In this document: piece by piece, positions 1 through 8,341 of the stretch
Layout: every line of letters starts with the position of its first letter
Position numbering within the stretch: position 1 is the stretch's first letter
NCBI RefSeq assembly: GCF_036345015.1
Contig: NZ_CP084098.1
Span: forward strand, 4,043,326 to 4,107,325
Direction of reading: 5' to 3'
Length of the DNA: 64,000 bases
DNA from: Cyanobacterium sp. Dongsha4
GTDB taxonomy: Bacteria > Cyanobacteriota > Cyanobacteriia > Cyanobacteriales > Cyanobacteriaceae
Translations under genes and position numbers: made by a program
The notes under the pieces: model-generated
Told to the model about the DNA's origin: nothing
Database searches by the model: none
What the model saw: the letters and a program-made list of their open reading frames with translations, nothing else

Positions 1-813
1 TTAATAAACCCTATCCTCTGGCAAACAATTAGTTTATCTTACTTTGTTGGGTGGTTTGGGGATGTATTTACTAAGTCTGGGGTATGTGCTTTTTATCCCT
101 CTCAAGCACGATTAGTTATACCCGGTAATCCTCGGTTAAGATTATCCACTAATTCCTCTGCTGAATATTGGTTAATTGGATTTTTTACTATTATACTTAT
201 CCTTTCTCTTTATATCTCGAATTTAGGCTCTATTACTAATACTTTTAATACTATTTTAAAGTTACCTTCAGGAGCTATAGAACAAATAAAACAGGATATT
301 TCTGAGTATGTTTTATATGCTCAAATACAAGGGTATAATAGCATTACTCAAGAGAGAATTAATGATAAATTTGAAGTGGTAGAATTAATAACTGCTAATG
401 ATTTTTTAGGGAAAGATTTAGAGGGTAATTTATATAGAATTGGCAACTCTCAAGAATCTAATATTATAGTATCTAAAATGATTATCAAGAAAGGTAAACC
501 AAGTGAACAAATAATTAAAGAAATTACCATAGAAGATGATGATATAATAGACTACATAAACTATGAAGATAACGGTAGAACTTATGTAACAGGTAACTTA
601 ATTATAGAAGATGGAGAAGATTTAATATTACCTAAAAGAGCAGATATTTATAACCCAATTACCCTACAACCATCTAATGATGATAGAGTATTTATTAAGA
701 TTAATTCTGCACCATTAAATTACTGTAAACAATATCTTACAGATTATAGTGGAACAGGTACAATTATTATTAGACAAGTGAGGGAACAGGGAACGGGGAA
801 CAGGGAACAGTGA
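1..813 (+). CDS. YdjM/PF04307-like membrane protein, C-terminal part (5' end outside window)
   Basis: The frame is open from base 1, so about 270 residues of a longer protein are visible. Residues 20-32 read G-D-x-FTKSGV-x-x-FYP and residues 48-56 contain TNSSAEY. This pattern matches my memory of the LexA-binding inner-membrane hydrolase-like family (YdjM, PF04307). A hydrophobic segment at about 57-72 follows, then a roughly 190-residue soluble tail rich in D, E, I and N that I do not recognise. The last residues (GTGNREQ) are encoded by a GGGAACA heptamer array ending at the stop codon. It is the first visible gene of a forward operon with secreted and ATPase genes. The family call is moderately sure and the molecular role unknown. 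Confidence 0.6.
   Translation, partial: LINPILWQTISLSYFVGWFGDVFTKSGVCAFYPSQARLVIPGNPRLRLSTNSSAEYWLIGFFTIILILSLYISNLGSITNTFNTILKLPSGAIEQIKQDISEYVLYAQIQGYNSITQERINDKFEVVELITANDFLGKDLEGNLYRIGNSQESNIIVSKMIIKKGKPSEQIIKEITIEDDDIIDYINYEDNGRTYVTGNLIIEDGEDLILPKRADIYNPITLQPSNDDRVFIKINSAPLNYCKQYLTDYSGTGTIIIRQVREQGTGNREQ
782..812 (+). repeat. GGGAACA/GGGAACG heptamer array in a C-terminal coding region
   Basis: Four adjacent seven-base units (GGGAACA, GGGAACG, GGGAACA, GGGAACA) followed by GTGA. The array encodes the end of the upstream protein, and the last unit leads into its TGA stop. It is one of many copies in the element. Confidence 0.85.
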
Positions 814-860
814 TTTAACTCGCTTACTTTTAATTTCTGCATTCTGTTGAGGGTAAGATT

Positions 861-1958
861 ATGATGATAAAAATTATTAAGAAAACAATTATACTATCTA
901 GTTTATGTAGTTTATTTACAGTTCCTGCAATCCTTGCTAATAATAATAAGTTAGAATCATTAACTCCTACCACTAACATAATTGAAGAACCATTAACCTT
1001 TGATGACACTCAACCAAAAAGATTAAAGATTACTGTAAATATTTACAGTCCTGAAGATATACAAGTGAAGGAAGGGGAGATAATAAAGAAAGGAGATATA
1101 ATCAGCGACCGCACCTTATTAAGAAAAAATTTAGAAAATCAGTTAAGGAGTACGAAATTAGCATTAAACAATATAAAGAGTAGTAAAGTATTAGAACCGA
1201 TTAGACCGATACCTACACCACCCATACAGAATTTACCACCTGCTAATTTTGCTCAGGAGGAGGCACAAGTAGAGACAGCAGAATTAGAGTATGTACAAGC
1301 ACAAAGAGCTTATTCATTAGCTTTAGAGAATGACCCATTCATCAGTATAAAAGCGAAAGTCAATCATCAACAGACTGAGGTAGAGGAGGCAATAAAAGAG
1401 GTACAGAAACAAGGACAGAAGACAGCTAGTATAGCAATGATCAATAATTTACCTCCTGAAGTAATAGAACATGAAAAATATAAATTAGGACAGAAACAAT
1501 CGGAATTGAGTAAACAACAGGCAAACTTTGACTTGACCCAAGCCGAACTAAAACAGGTACAGGAAAATAGAATTATCGAACTGCAAAACCTACAAGATAA
1601 GGTAAATTCTGCTAGAGCTAAACTAGAACTAGCTAACGCTAAACTCAGGAAAGCAAAAAGTGACCGTTCTCTCCTTGAATATAACCACTCCATTAATACC
1701 ACCGTTCGTATTGAGGAAGCTAATCAAGCACAAATAGCTTATAACCGACAACAACAGGAATATCAACAGCAGGTAAGAGATAAGGAGTATAAAGTAACCC
1801 AATTAACGGATAATATCAGTAATCTTGAGGATAAACTATCATCCATAGCGGTAGTTAAAAGCCCCTATTCAGGACAGATTAAGAAGATTAAATACGAAAA
1901 TCAGACAGATAATACCATCAAAGTAGAAATTACTCTAGTTCCAGATAATGAAAAATAG
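861..1958 (+). CDS. HlyD-like secreted adaptor with long coiled coil
   Basis: 365 residues. A signal peptide (hydrophobic residues 8-26, ending ILA) is followed by a half-lipoyl motif at about 68-82 (VKEGEIIKKGDII). A long Q/E/K-rich alpha-helical hairpin spans about 85-325, and a second half-lipoyl piece (SPYSGQIKKI) lies near the C-terminus. This order is that of periplasmic adaptor (membrane fusion) subunits of efflux and secretion systems. No ABC or RND partner is visible nearby, so the inner-membrane partner is unknown. Two start codons are adjacent (861 and 864). The stop overlaps the next start by 11 bases, implying coupled translation. One copy of TGTAAATATTTACA lies in frame (TVNIY). 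Confidence 0.7.
   Translation: MMIKIIKKTIILSSLCSLFTVPAILANNNKLESLTPTTNIIEEPLTFDDTQPKRLKITVNIYSPEDIQVKEGEIIKKGDIISDRTLLRKNLENQLRSTKLALNNIKSSKVLEPIRPIPTPPIQNLPPANFAQEEAQVETAELEYVQAQRAYSLALENDPFISIKAKVNHQQTEVEEAIKEVQKQGQKTASIAMINNLPPEVIEHEKYKLGQKQSELSKQQANFDLTQAELKQVQENRIIELQNLQDKVNSARAKLELANAKLRKAKSDRSLLEYNHSINTTVRIEEANQAQIAYNRQQQEYQQQVRDKEYKVTQLTDNISNLEDKLSSIAVVKSPYSGQIKKIKYENQTDNTIKVEITLVPDNEK
1034..1047. repeat. Palindrome TGTAAATATTTACA, copy 1 (in coding sequence)
   Basis: Perfect 14-base palindrome inside the adaptor gene, read as VNIY in frame. Other copies: 1960, 4880, 7906, 8544, 14702, 15065, 15676 and 20235. Confidence 0.85.
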
Positions 1959-2958
1959 ATGTAAATATTTACACTTATTATTACTTTCTTTTATCACCGT
2001 TCCCTATTCCCTGTTGCCCGTTCCCTCAATTGCCCAAAATTTACTGCCGTCAACCCCAGAAATAGAGGAAGTAGAAGAAGAAGAAGGTAACTTAATAACA
2101 GACCCTTTAGAGTTAGAGGAAAATCCCTTACTCGAACTATCAGCATTAGATGACATTGTGGACAGAAAAATCAATCAAGATGTCTGGGAAGAACTTAAGG
2201 GAGAATTACCCTGTGCCGAAGCTACCAATTCCTGTACTAATCAATTACAATCCCTTGCTATTAATAACTCTTTTGCTGTTAATGAAATTAATGAAAGAAT
2301 CGAAGAAATAGAGACAAAAATATCGGAAGCACAGGCAAATAATAGAAAATCAATATTCTGGGATCAATTAAGTCCTTTCCTACAGTATTATCTACAGTCC
2401 GATTCTGCTTTCTCCGATGTTGATAGAGTATCAGAGACTAGAGTAGATGCTAACGGTAATATTTATACTATCAGACAACCTTCTCCCCCTGGTCCCATCC
2501 AAAGAATATTAGGAGACTTAACCAATCCTCTTAATCTGCTTAATAATGCCCTTAATTTAATTGGTTTACCATTTCTACAAAATAGTTTGGGTGGTGGTAC
2601 TAATCAAGCACAGACCAGAGCGATCGCTATCGGTGATTTACAGATAAAGGTAGCACAATTAAAAAGAGACCAAACAGAATTAAAACAAGCAATTAGGGAT
2701 AAAGTAGCCATTGAGTTAATTAACCTTGATAAACTAGCTAAAGACTTCCAAGTCTCTCAAGAAATAGGAAGAAGGGATAAACAAAGAATGGAAATTATAA
2801 AAATCTCTTACCGTTTTGGAGACTACGATAGTAAATCTTATTTGGGCGAATTAGCAGGATACGACCGCACTAAAGCTACTGTCTGGAATAATTGGGCTAA
2901 ATTGAGAACGCAGTTAACAAAACTTAATCAAATAGTATTTGATGATGTAGAAGAATAA
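1948..2958 (+). CDS. Secreted coiled-coil protein of unknown function
   Basis: 336 residues. The N-terminus is a signal peptide of about 30 residues ending SIAQ. Unusually, part of its hydrophobic core (VPYSLLPVP) is encoded by the reverse form of the element's heptamer repeat. An acidic patch (EIEEVEEEEGN) follows, then helical segments with heptad character at about 110-135 and 225-255, flanking a P/G/N-rich middle. Two cysteines lie at about 89 and 96. The gene overlaps the adaptor gene by 11 bases, so the two proteins are probably made together and may act together outside the cytoplasmic membrane. I do not recognise the family. Confidence 0.65.
   Translation: MKNRCKYLHLLLLSFITVPYSLLPVPSIAQNLLPSTPEIEEVEEEEGNLITDPLELEENPLLELSALDDIVDRKINQDVWEELKGELPCAEATNSCTNQLQSLAINNSFAVNEINERIEEIETKISEAQANNRKSIFWDQLSPFLQYYLQSDSAFSDVDRVSETRVDANGNIYTIRQPSPPGPIQRILGDLTNPLNLLNNALNLIGLPFLQNSLGGGTNQAQTRAIAIGDLQIKVAQLKRDQTELKQAIRDKVAIELINLDKLAKDFQVSQEIGRRDKQRMEIIKISYRFGDYDSKSYLGELAGYDRTKATVWNNWAKLRTQLTKLNQIVFDDVEE
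1960..1973. repeat. Palindrome TGTAAATATTTACA, copy 2 (in coding sequence)
   Basis: Lies near the 5' end of the secreted coiled-coil gene, in a different frame (CKYLH) from the VNIY copies. Confidence 0.85.
1997..2027 (-). repeat. Heptamer repeat encoding part of a signal peptide
   Basis: Reverse-oriented, partly degenerate units (GTTCCCT, ATTCCCT, GTTGCCC, GTTCCCT) in the signal peptide codons of the gene starting at 1948. Confidence 0.7.
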
Positions 2959-3084
2959 ATGGGGAATGTAGAGGAGAAATAACTGTTGCCCTGCTCTAAA
3001 CAAGAAAAAGATAGTAACAAGGGGGACAAATCATATATAATTGTTTAGCTTTTTTACTTTCTTATATACAACCCCTATATTACT

Positions 3085-3732
3085 ATGAAAAAACTTTCTA
3101 GTTTAATGTTAGCAGGTTTAGTCTGTGGTTCAATTATTCCATCGGTTTCAGCTCAGATTGCAGTGATAGAGGATGATAACGATATTTACTTAAGCGGTCT
3201 AGGTTCTTATCAACAGGTAGAGGTAACTTACGAGGGAGTACCGAAAACATCTAAGAAATCAGCTAATGAATGTGGTTATATCAGACTAAGTTCGACTACT
3301 TCTACTCCTTTAAACCCTGCCACTGATAGCATTACTTTTAATGGTACAAACTACCTTTTGGCTAGTGTTCCCCTATCTGGTTCTCTCAAATGTACTAATG
3401 GAGTATTAAATGGTAACGTAGTAGGAACAGTACAAAAAGATGCAGATGACCGAGTTTATATTACTGGTTTAACTCCTTTTGGTGATTATGAGGTTAGTTT
3501 TGATTCTATTTTCACCACCCGTAAAGTAAAAGCTAATACCTGTGGAATTGCCCGAATATCTCATAGCGATAAATATAATAATACGGCTGGAACAATGACC
3601 ATCAAAGATGTACAAACAGGAGCATCTTTAGGAGTATTACCCGCAACCATTCCTAACGCAGTCGGACCAATTTGTAAGAAAGGTCAAACCTTTTTACCAG
3701 ACGGTTATCCTAGTGCAAACAATTTACAGTAA
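3085..3732 (+). CDS. Secreted protein with two copies of a CGIARI-type repeat domain
   Basis: 215 residues with a clear signal peptide (MKKLSSLMLAGLVCG to SVSAQ). The mature part holds two related modules of about 90 residues. Each has an opening (IYLSGL or VYITGL, then Y-x-V), a Lys-rich strand and a Cys-Gly motif: SANECGYIRLS in the first, KANTCGIARIS in the second. The protein ends near PICKKG. The same module occurs twice in the gene at 3904 (CGLIKMS, CGIARLN, PICKKG). The conserved cysteines suggest disulfides in an exported protein. I know of no named family; a surface or pilus-associated role in the operon is only a guess. Confidence 0.65.
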   Translation: MKKLSSLMLAGLVCGSIIPSVSAQIAVIEDDNDIYLSGLGSYQQVEVTYEGVPKTSKKSANECGYIRLSSTTSTPLNPATDSITFNGTNYLLASVPLSGSLKCTNGVLNGNVVGTVQKDADDRVYITGLTPFGDYEVSFDSIFTTRKVKANTCGIARISHSDKYNNTAGTMTIKDVQTGASLGVLPATIPNAVGPICKKGQTFLPDGYPSANNLQ

Positions 3733-3751
3733 ATAAAGGGGAGTATTAAAA

Positions 3752-3907
3752 ATGAGTTTATTACTACCGAAAGGGAGCAGAGAACTTTCTCTTTTCCTTT
3801 TATTAATACTCTCCGCCCAAATACCGATAATGGTAAAAGCAGAGACACCACAAACACAAAGCGTAGCACCACCAACTAATGTAGGAACAAGAACCGTAGG
3901 GAGATGA
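3752..3907 (+). CDS. Small secreted peptide, 51 residues
   Basis: Starts MSLLLPKGSRE and ends VGTRTVGR. It has a hydrophobic core (LSLFLLLILSAQIPIM) followed by A-E-T, resembling a signal peptide with a mature tail of only about 20 residues rich in T, P, Q and V. A good ribosome site (AAAGGGGAG) lies 10 bases upstream. Its TGA overlaps the ATG of the next gene (ATGA), which supports real coupled translation. The function is unknown; it could be a leader that couples translation of the gene at 3904. Confidence 0.55.
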   Translation: MSLLLPKGSRELSLFLLLILSAQIPIMVKAETPQTQSVAPPTNVGTRTVGR

Positions 3908-4668
3908 AAAAGTTACTTTTACTTCTTTATAGGGAATGGTATTTTCCCCTTTTCCTTCTGCCATTTTTCCTTTTCCTGACCTTGCCTAGTTATGCTCAGT
4001 CAGTAATTGGGGTTAAAGATAATAAAGTTTATTTTAATGATTTAATCCCAGAAACAGAGTATAAAGTAGAACAGACAGGCTATATAAAAACCAGAACGGT
4101 AACGGCAGACCAGTGTGGCTTAATTAAGATGAGTAACACTGATAGTTACCCTATCCTCAATTCTGGTAATTACCAAGACCTTTATTTTAAAGAAAATGAT
4201 TATTGGTACTATTGGACTAATTATACTGATTTAACTAATTATCCAAAACCTAGTTGTCAGCAGGTGGGGGGTAGTTATATTCTTGACGGAGTAATATGGG
4301 ATGCAGGAGATGGTACGGGTAGTATCAGTTTTATTGTCACCCCAGAAGCTATTTATCTTTACCATCCCCAATTGATTCAACCTTACTCGACCCACACTGT
4401 TTACTGGTACGGTGAGTGGGACGACAGTAACGGTATTTATACGGGAAATACTAGAATCACTAAATTAAAAGCTAATAGCTGTGGTATCGCTCGACTAAAT
4501 TTAGCTCCTTTCCAGAAAACTGCTTATGACTTCCCCAATACTAATTATCGATGGACTCTTAAACAAGGGGAAACTAAAGTAATGGACTTTAACCCTAACT
4601 CCTCTCAAATTAATTACACTCCTATCTGTAAGAAAGGGATTAAGTTTGAGCCTGTTAGTTATCAATAG
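3904..4668 (+). CDS. Secreted protein with two CGIAR-type repeat modules
   Basis: 254 residues. It starts in an ATGA overlap with the small upstream gene. A hydrophobic signal region (about residues 3-32) ends SYAQ. It has two modules related to those of the 3085 gene: one begins VYFNDLIP-x-x-x-YKV and carries ADQCGLIKMS, the other begins IYLYHPQL and carries KANSCGIARLN. It ends with PICKKG-x-x-F like its neighbour. The region between modules is rich in W and Y. The two proteins look like paralogues arisen by duplication inside the operon. Function unknown. Confidence 0.65.
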   Translation: MKKLLLLLYREWYFPLFLLPFFLFLTLPSYAQSVIGVKDNKVYFNDLIPETEYKVEQTGYIKTRTVTADQCGLIKMSNTDSYPILNSGNYQDLYFKENDYWYYWTNYTDLTNYPKPSCQQVGGSYILDGVIWDAGDGTGSISFIVTPEAIYLYHPQLIQPYSTHTVYWYGEWDDSNGIYTGNTRITKLKANSCGIARLNLAPFQKTAYDFPNTNYRWTLKQGETKVMDFNPNSSQINYTPICKKGIKFEPVSYQ

Positions 4669-4709
4669 GGAACTTCGGAACACACAAGTAACTGATTGAA
4701 GATAAAACT

Positions 4710-7700
4710 ATGCCTAGAACTAGAGGAACTTCCGCACCATCTATCGGTACTGCGATCGCACTCAGTGATTCTTTACAATCATTATCTAAATCATTGATAG
4801 ACCGTATTGATACCTATACCTTTACTTTAACGGAGTTACAGAGAGTTTTCTTAGACTTCTCTGCTAATAACCCTTTAACTGTAAATATTTACAGAGATAA
4901 TATCTTAATTATGTCTGGTAATGAGGGAACAGACTTTAGTAATTTAGAATTAAGTTCAGGTAATTATCGACTAGAACTAAGACCATTAAGCCCCTTACAA
5001 TATACTTTTAGTTACAGAACTCTGGATATATTACCCACAGACTTTTACACTAATTTAGGAAATAATCCTTTTCTGTCCACATGGGTAAATAATCAGTCAG
5101 AAATAATTGGTGGTAATGATACAGAGGATTTCATTAATTTTAGTCTAACTGATAATGGTAAATATCAATTCTCCATTAATTCTGATGATGTTACTATTAA
5201 ACTATGGAAAGATGGACAGGTAATTAAAGTACCTATTTTTGACCAAGAATATGGGGGAATTTATACTTATTTATGGGAGTTAGAAGCAGGTAATTATCAA
5301 ATACAAATACTCTCTAATTCTGACCTACAATTTGATTATAATTTTGCTTTAGTTTCTGTTTTACAAGGGAACGGTGTTTTTTTGCAAGGGAACGGGGAAC
5401 AGGGAACAGGGAACGGTGTTTTTTTGCAAGGGAACGGGGAACAGGGAACAGGGAACGGTGTTATTGATAATAATAAAAGCTATCAAGGAGAGATAAATCC
5501 TGTTACTTTATCCGCTAAACAATCTTTTAATCCTCTTAGCATTGATGAATTATTAACTCAAAATATTAATATTAATTCTTATTATAATCAATTAATTATT
5601 CCCTTAATTATCACGGATAATAACTATAGAGAATTTAAAATAACCCAGAATAATAATGCTTTTGTAGATGTTTTATTAAAAGATAATGAAGGTAATGTAT
5701 TGTACCATCCTCTGATAGAAATGGGAGACGGTGAACAAGTATTTGTTTGGCAATTACAACAAGGAGATTATGAAATAGTCATTACTGATTTATCAGGAAA
5801 AAATAATATCGGACAATCCATTAATATTGATTTAACAACCATTACAGATGAACATTATGAGAGTTTTAATATAGCGAAGAAAAATTTACCGCCACCACCG
5901 CCCCCAGAAATAAGTGGAGAATATAGTTATACTCCTCTCACTAATATTACAGGTACAGGATTATATTATGAACCGATAATTATCCCTCATACGGGTCTTT
6001 ATCAATTTACCTTAATCATGGAGACTGGTACTGACTACGATTTAGAGATTTATGATAGTAATGAAGAATGGATAAAAGGTAGCTACAGTATTGACCAACA
6101 AGAAGAATTAGTCGTTAATCTTAACCCCGGTACTTACTATTTATCAACATGGTACAACACCGATAATTATGATGGAGTACAACAATGGCAGTTAGAGACA
6201 GCGCAGATAACAATACCAATTATTAATTTAGGAACAGAGATAACTGATAGTGGTTTCGGTCATTATCTACTCAGAATAGAAGAAGAAAAAGAGATAGAAT
6301 TTAACCTCAATATTAATGGTGATGATGATTATGATATTGAACTATTTTCTATTGATAATAATTATATTAATGGTTCTTATAATGTTACATCAGAAGAGAA
6401 CTTTTCTCAAACACTATCCCCCGGTGATTATATATTAGACATCAATATTTATAATAGAAATGAAGAAGTAGATAATTATAATTTATCAGTTATAAAAGTA
6501 TTGACTAATTGGGAAAAAGCACAACAGAACCAGCTAAGTGCGCCATCAGAAGAAATAACAATATCGTTAACAGGAGATATTTATTATGGGTTTAGTTTGA
6601 CAGAACCTCAGTTTATTCAATGGTCATCAACAAGTGGAAATATCTATTTTGCCAATAGCGATAATCAAAATGTAGGATACGGTTCTAAAGATATTCAGTT
6701 CTTTCCTGCTGGAGATTATTATTTGTCAAGTTGGTATGACACAGAATTAACCATAGAGAATCCCATAATGGGGATAACAGAGATACCAGACACAACCCAA
6801 ACAGTTTATGGTTTTAGTTCTAACTTTTATCATTTACCTATAGGTGAACGAGGATTTTATAATCTTACTGTAGAAAAATTAGTAGGTAACTCCTATATTG
6901 ACTTATTTTTGTATGATGAAAACTTAACTGAAATAGCATCGGTAACAGAAGGCTATTATGACCAAAATTTATCACAATTGTTGGAGGTAGGCAATTATAT
7001 TGTCAGGGTTGACCAAGAAACTGCTACAGATGTTGACTACAATTTATCTTTCAATTTAGTTGATAATTTCCATTATGACCTCGGTAATGAACAAATATAT
7101 GATATTACCAATATTAAAGATTTCCAATATACCTCTACCCATATTTATGATCTAATTTATGAGGGTGGTTCTCTAGCAATCCAGATAGTTAACAATACAG
7201 ATAAAATTAACATGGAATTGTTAGATAGTAGTGGTAATCCATTAGCGGTAATCAATAATAATAATGTGCCAGACTTTAATTGGTATTTTGATTCTCTTAA
7301 TACCACAGATACTAATTTACAGTTAAGGGTAACAGATGATGGAGACTCATTAGGTAGTTATGGGGTCGCTCTTTACAATAATAAACCGAGAGAATGGCAT
7401 CCTTATAATTATTCTACTGTCAGTAATGAAGGGTTCAAACTACAAACTATTGGTTCTTGGGGTTATCCTAACAATCTTTTAATGGAAGATTTTGTGGACG
7501 CATGGGATGAGAGTGACCATTATACTTTCTCTGTTCTCACTACTAAAGAATATTTAGTTAATGATGGTGGTTATGGTTATCTGAACAGTGGTGAAAATTA
7601 TGACTATACCATTACTGATGTAGAGACTGGTCTAATTATGGAAAAGAACCCAGACACTGACAAAATGTTTTTAGAAGCTGGTAGAGAGTACGCTTTAGAC

Positions 7701-7775
7701 ATTTTTTATACAGGTTCACAGCAATACTTCCAAAATATACCTCATACCAATGATTATCACTTCTTTTTATCATGA
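4710..7775 (+). CDS. Large beta-rich protein with PPC-like repeats
   Basis: 1,021 residues, rich in N, Y, D, I and T. It is built of many beta-sandwich-like modules of about 90-110 residues with the pattern Y-x-L-E-x-(Y/F)-D then L-x-PG-x-Y-x-L. Clear examples are near 435-480 (YDLEIYDS, LNPGTYYLSTWY) and 540-590 (YDIELFSI, LSPGDYILDI). This resembles bacterial pre-peptidase C-terminal (PPC) domains. I see no signal peptide and no protease domain. Residues about 218-250 (QGNGVFLQGNGEQGTGNG) come from a heptamer array, and a proline run lies near 390. Its stop overlaps the next start (ATGA). The operon suggests a cell-surface or secreted structural role, but export without an obvious signal is unexplained. 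Confidence 0.55.
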   Translation: MPRTRGTSAPSIGTAIALSDSLQSLSKSLIDRIDTYTFTLTELQRVFLDFSANNPLTVNIYRDNILIMSGNEGTDFSNLELSSGNYRLELRPLSPLQYTFSYRTLDILPTDFYTNLGNNPFLSTWVNNQSEIIGGNDTEDFINFSLTDNGKYQFSINSDDVTIKLWKDGQVIKVPIFDQEYGGIYTYLWELEAGNYQIQILSNSDLQFDYNFALVSVLQGNGVFLQGNGEQGTGNGVFLQGNGEQGTGNGVIDNNKSYQGEINPVTLSAKQSFNPLSIDELLTQNININSYYNQLIIPLIITDNNYREFKITQNNNAFVDVLLKDNEGNVLYHPLIEMGDGEQVFVWQLQQGDYEIVITDLSGKNNIGQSINIDLTTITDEHYESFNIAKKNLPPPPPPEISGEYSYTPLTNITGTGLYYEPIIIPHTGLYQFTLIMETGTDYDLEIYDSNEEWIKGSYSIDQQEELVVNLNPGTYYLSTWYNTDNYDGVQQWQLETAQITIPIINLGTEITDSGFGHYLLRIEEEKEIEFNLNINGDDDYDIELFSIDNNYINGSYNVTSEENFSQTLSPGDYILDINIYNRNEEVDNYNLSVIKVLTNWEKAQQNQLSAPSEEITISLTGDIYYGFSLTEPQFIQWSSTSGNIYFANSDNQNVGYGSKDIQFFPAGDYYLSSWYDTELTIENPIMGITEIPDTTQTVYGFSSNFYHLPIGERGFYNLTVEKLVGNSYIDLFLYDENLTEIASVTEGYYDQNLSQLLEVGNYIVRVDQETATDVDYNLSFNLVDNFHYDLGNEQIYDITNIKDFQYTSTHIYDLIYEGGSLAIQIVNNTDKINMELLDSSGNPLAVINNNNVPDFNWYFDSLNTTDTNLQLRVTDDGDSLGSYGVALYNNKPREWHPYNYSTVSNEGFKLQTIGSWGYPNNLLMEDFVDAWDESDHYTFSVLTTKEYLVNDGGYGYLNSGENYDYTITDVETGLIMEKNPDTDKMFLEAGREYALDIFYTGSQQYFQNIPHTNDYHFFLS
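4880..4893. repeat. Palindrome TGTAAATATTTACA, copy 3 (in coding sequence)
   Basis: Inside the 1,021-residue gene, in the same reading phase as copy 1 (TVNIY). Confidence 0.85.
5367..5460 (+). repeat. Two tandem 42-bp units built from heptamers
   Basis: A 42-base unit, starting GGGAACGGTG and holding a TTTTTTTGCAA spacer plus heptamers, begins at 5367 and 5409. A third, partial copy begins at 5451. Forty-two bases are six heptamers and fourteen codons, so the coding frame is kept. Confidence 0.85.
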
Positions 7776-8341
7776 ATATTAATCCTTTATTCTTACCCTT
7801 TATCCTCCTCTTTTTCTCTTTCTTTATAGGCTTAACAGGGAATAGGGAACAGAGAACGGGCAACAGTGTTTTACAAGGGAACGGGGAACAGGGAACAGGG
7901 AACAGTGTAAATATTTACAGCAATTATACTGTTATTCCTGATTCTATTTATGATGGTGACACCTTCCGAGTTTTTAAGGATAATACTCAATTAAAGATTC
8001 GGTTTGCCTGTGTTGATGCTCCTGAAAAAGCCCAACCTTTAGGTATCCCTAGCAGAGATTATTTGCGATCGCTTCTTCAACAATATAATTATCAGGTATC
8101 CCTTAATATTACAGAAATAGATAGATACGGTAGGAGTGTAGCAGAGGTATATTTGCCTAATGGTCAGTTAGTACAGGAGTTACAGGTAAAAGTAGGAATG
8201 GTTTACCCTTATGAACGCTATAAAGATGATTGTCCGACATGGGGAAAAGTAAAAAAAGCAGGGGTAATCGCAAAGAGGAACAGAATAGGAGTATGGGCAG
8301 GTAATTACGAGAAACCGTGGGATTATAGAAGGAAGAAATAA
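7772..8341 (+). CDS. Exported thermonuclease-like (SNase) protein
   Basis: 189 residues. A hydrophobic N-terminus (about 5-21) acts as signal or anchor. A linker encoded by two heptamer arrays follows (GNREQRTGNS, QGNGEQGTGNS), then a staphylococcal-nuclease fold from about 50. It shows DGDTFRV, the active-site region RFACVDAPEKAQ and DRYGRSVAEVY, which supply the acidic and arginine residues typical of Ca-dependent SNases. It would cleave DNA or RNA outside the cytoplasmic membrane. It starts in an ATGA overlap with the upstream gene and overlaps the next by one base (TAATG), so it is part of the operon. A nuclease fits either DNA processing during transfer or nutrient use. Confidence 0.8.
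   Translation: MNINPLFLPFILLFFSFFIGLTGNREQRTGNSVLQGNGEQGTGNSVNIYSNYTVIPDSIYDGDTFRVFKDNTQLKIRFACVDAPEKAQPLGIPSRDYLRSLLQQYNYQVSLNITEIDRYGRSVAEVYLPNGQLVQELQVKVGMVYPYERYKDDCPTWGKVKKAGVIAKRNRIGVWAGNYEKPWDYRRKK
7842..7905 (+). repeat. Heptamer arrays in the nuclease linker
   Basis: Two runs of GGGAACA-like units (some degenerate, such as GGGAATA and GAGAACG) separated by GTGTTTTACAA. The second ends directly at palindrome copy 4. Confidence 0.8.
7906..7919. repeat. Palindrome TGTAAATATTTACA, copy 4 (in coding sequence)
   Basis: Directly abuts the heptamer array in the nuclease gene; reads SVNIY in frame. Confidence 0.85.

Noticed and set aside
1367-1702. Reverse-strand frame inside the HlyD-like gene
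   Set aside because: Shadow of the Q/K-rich coiled-coil codons on the other strand; Ser/Cys/Phe-rich product without start signals.
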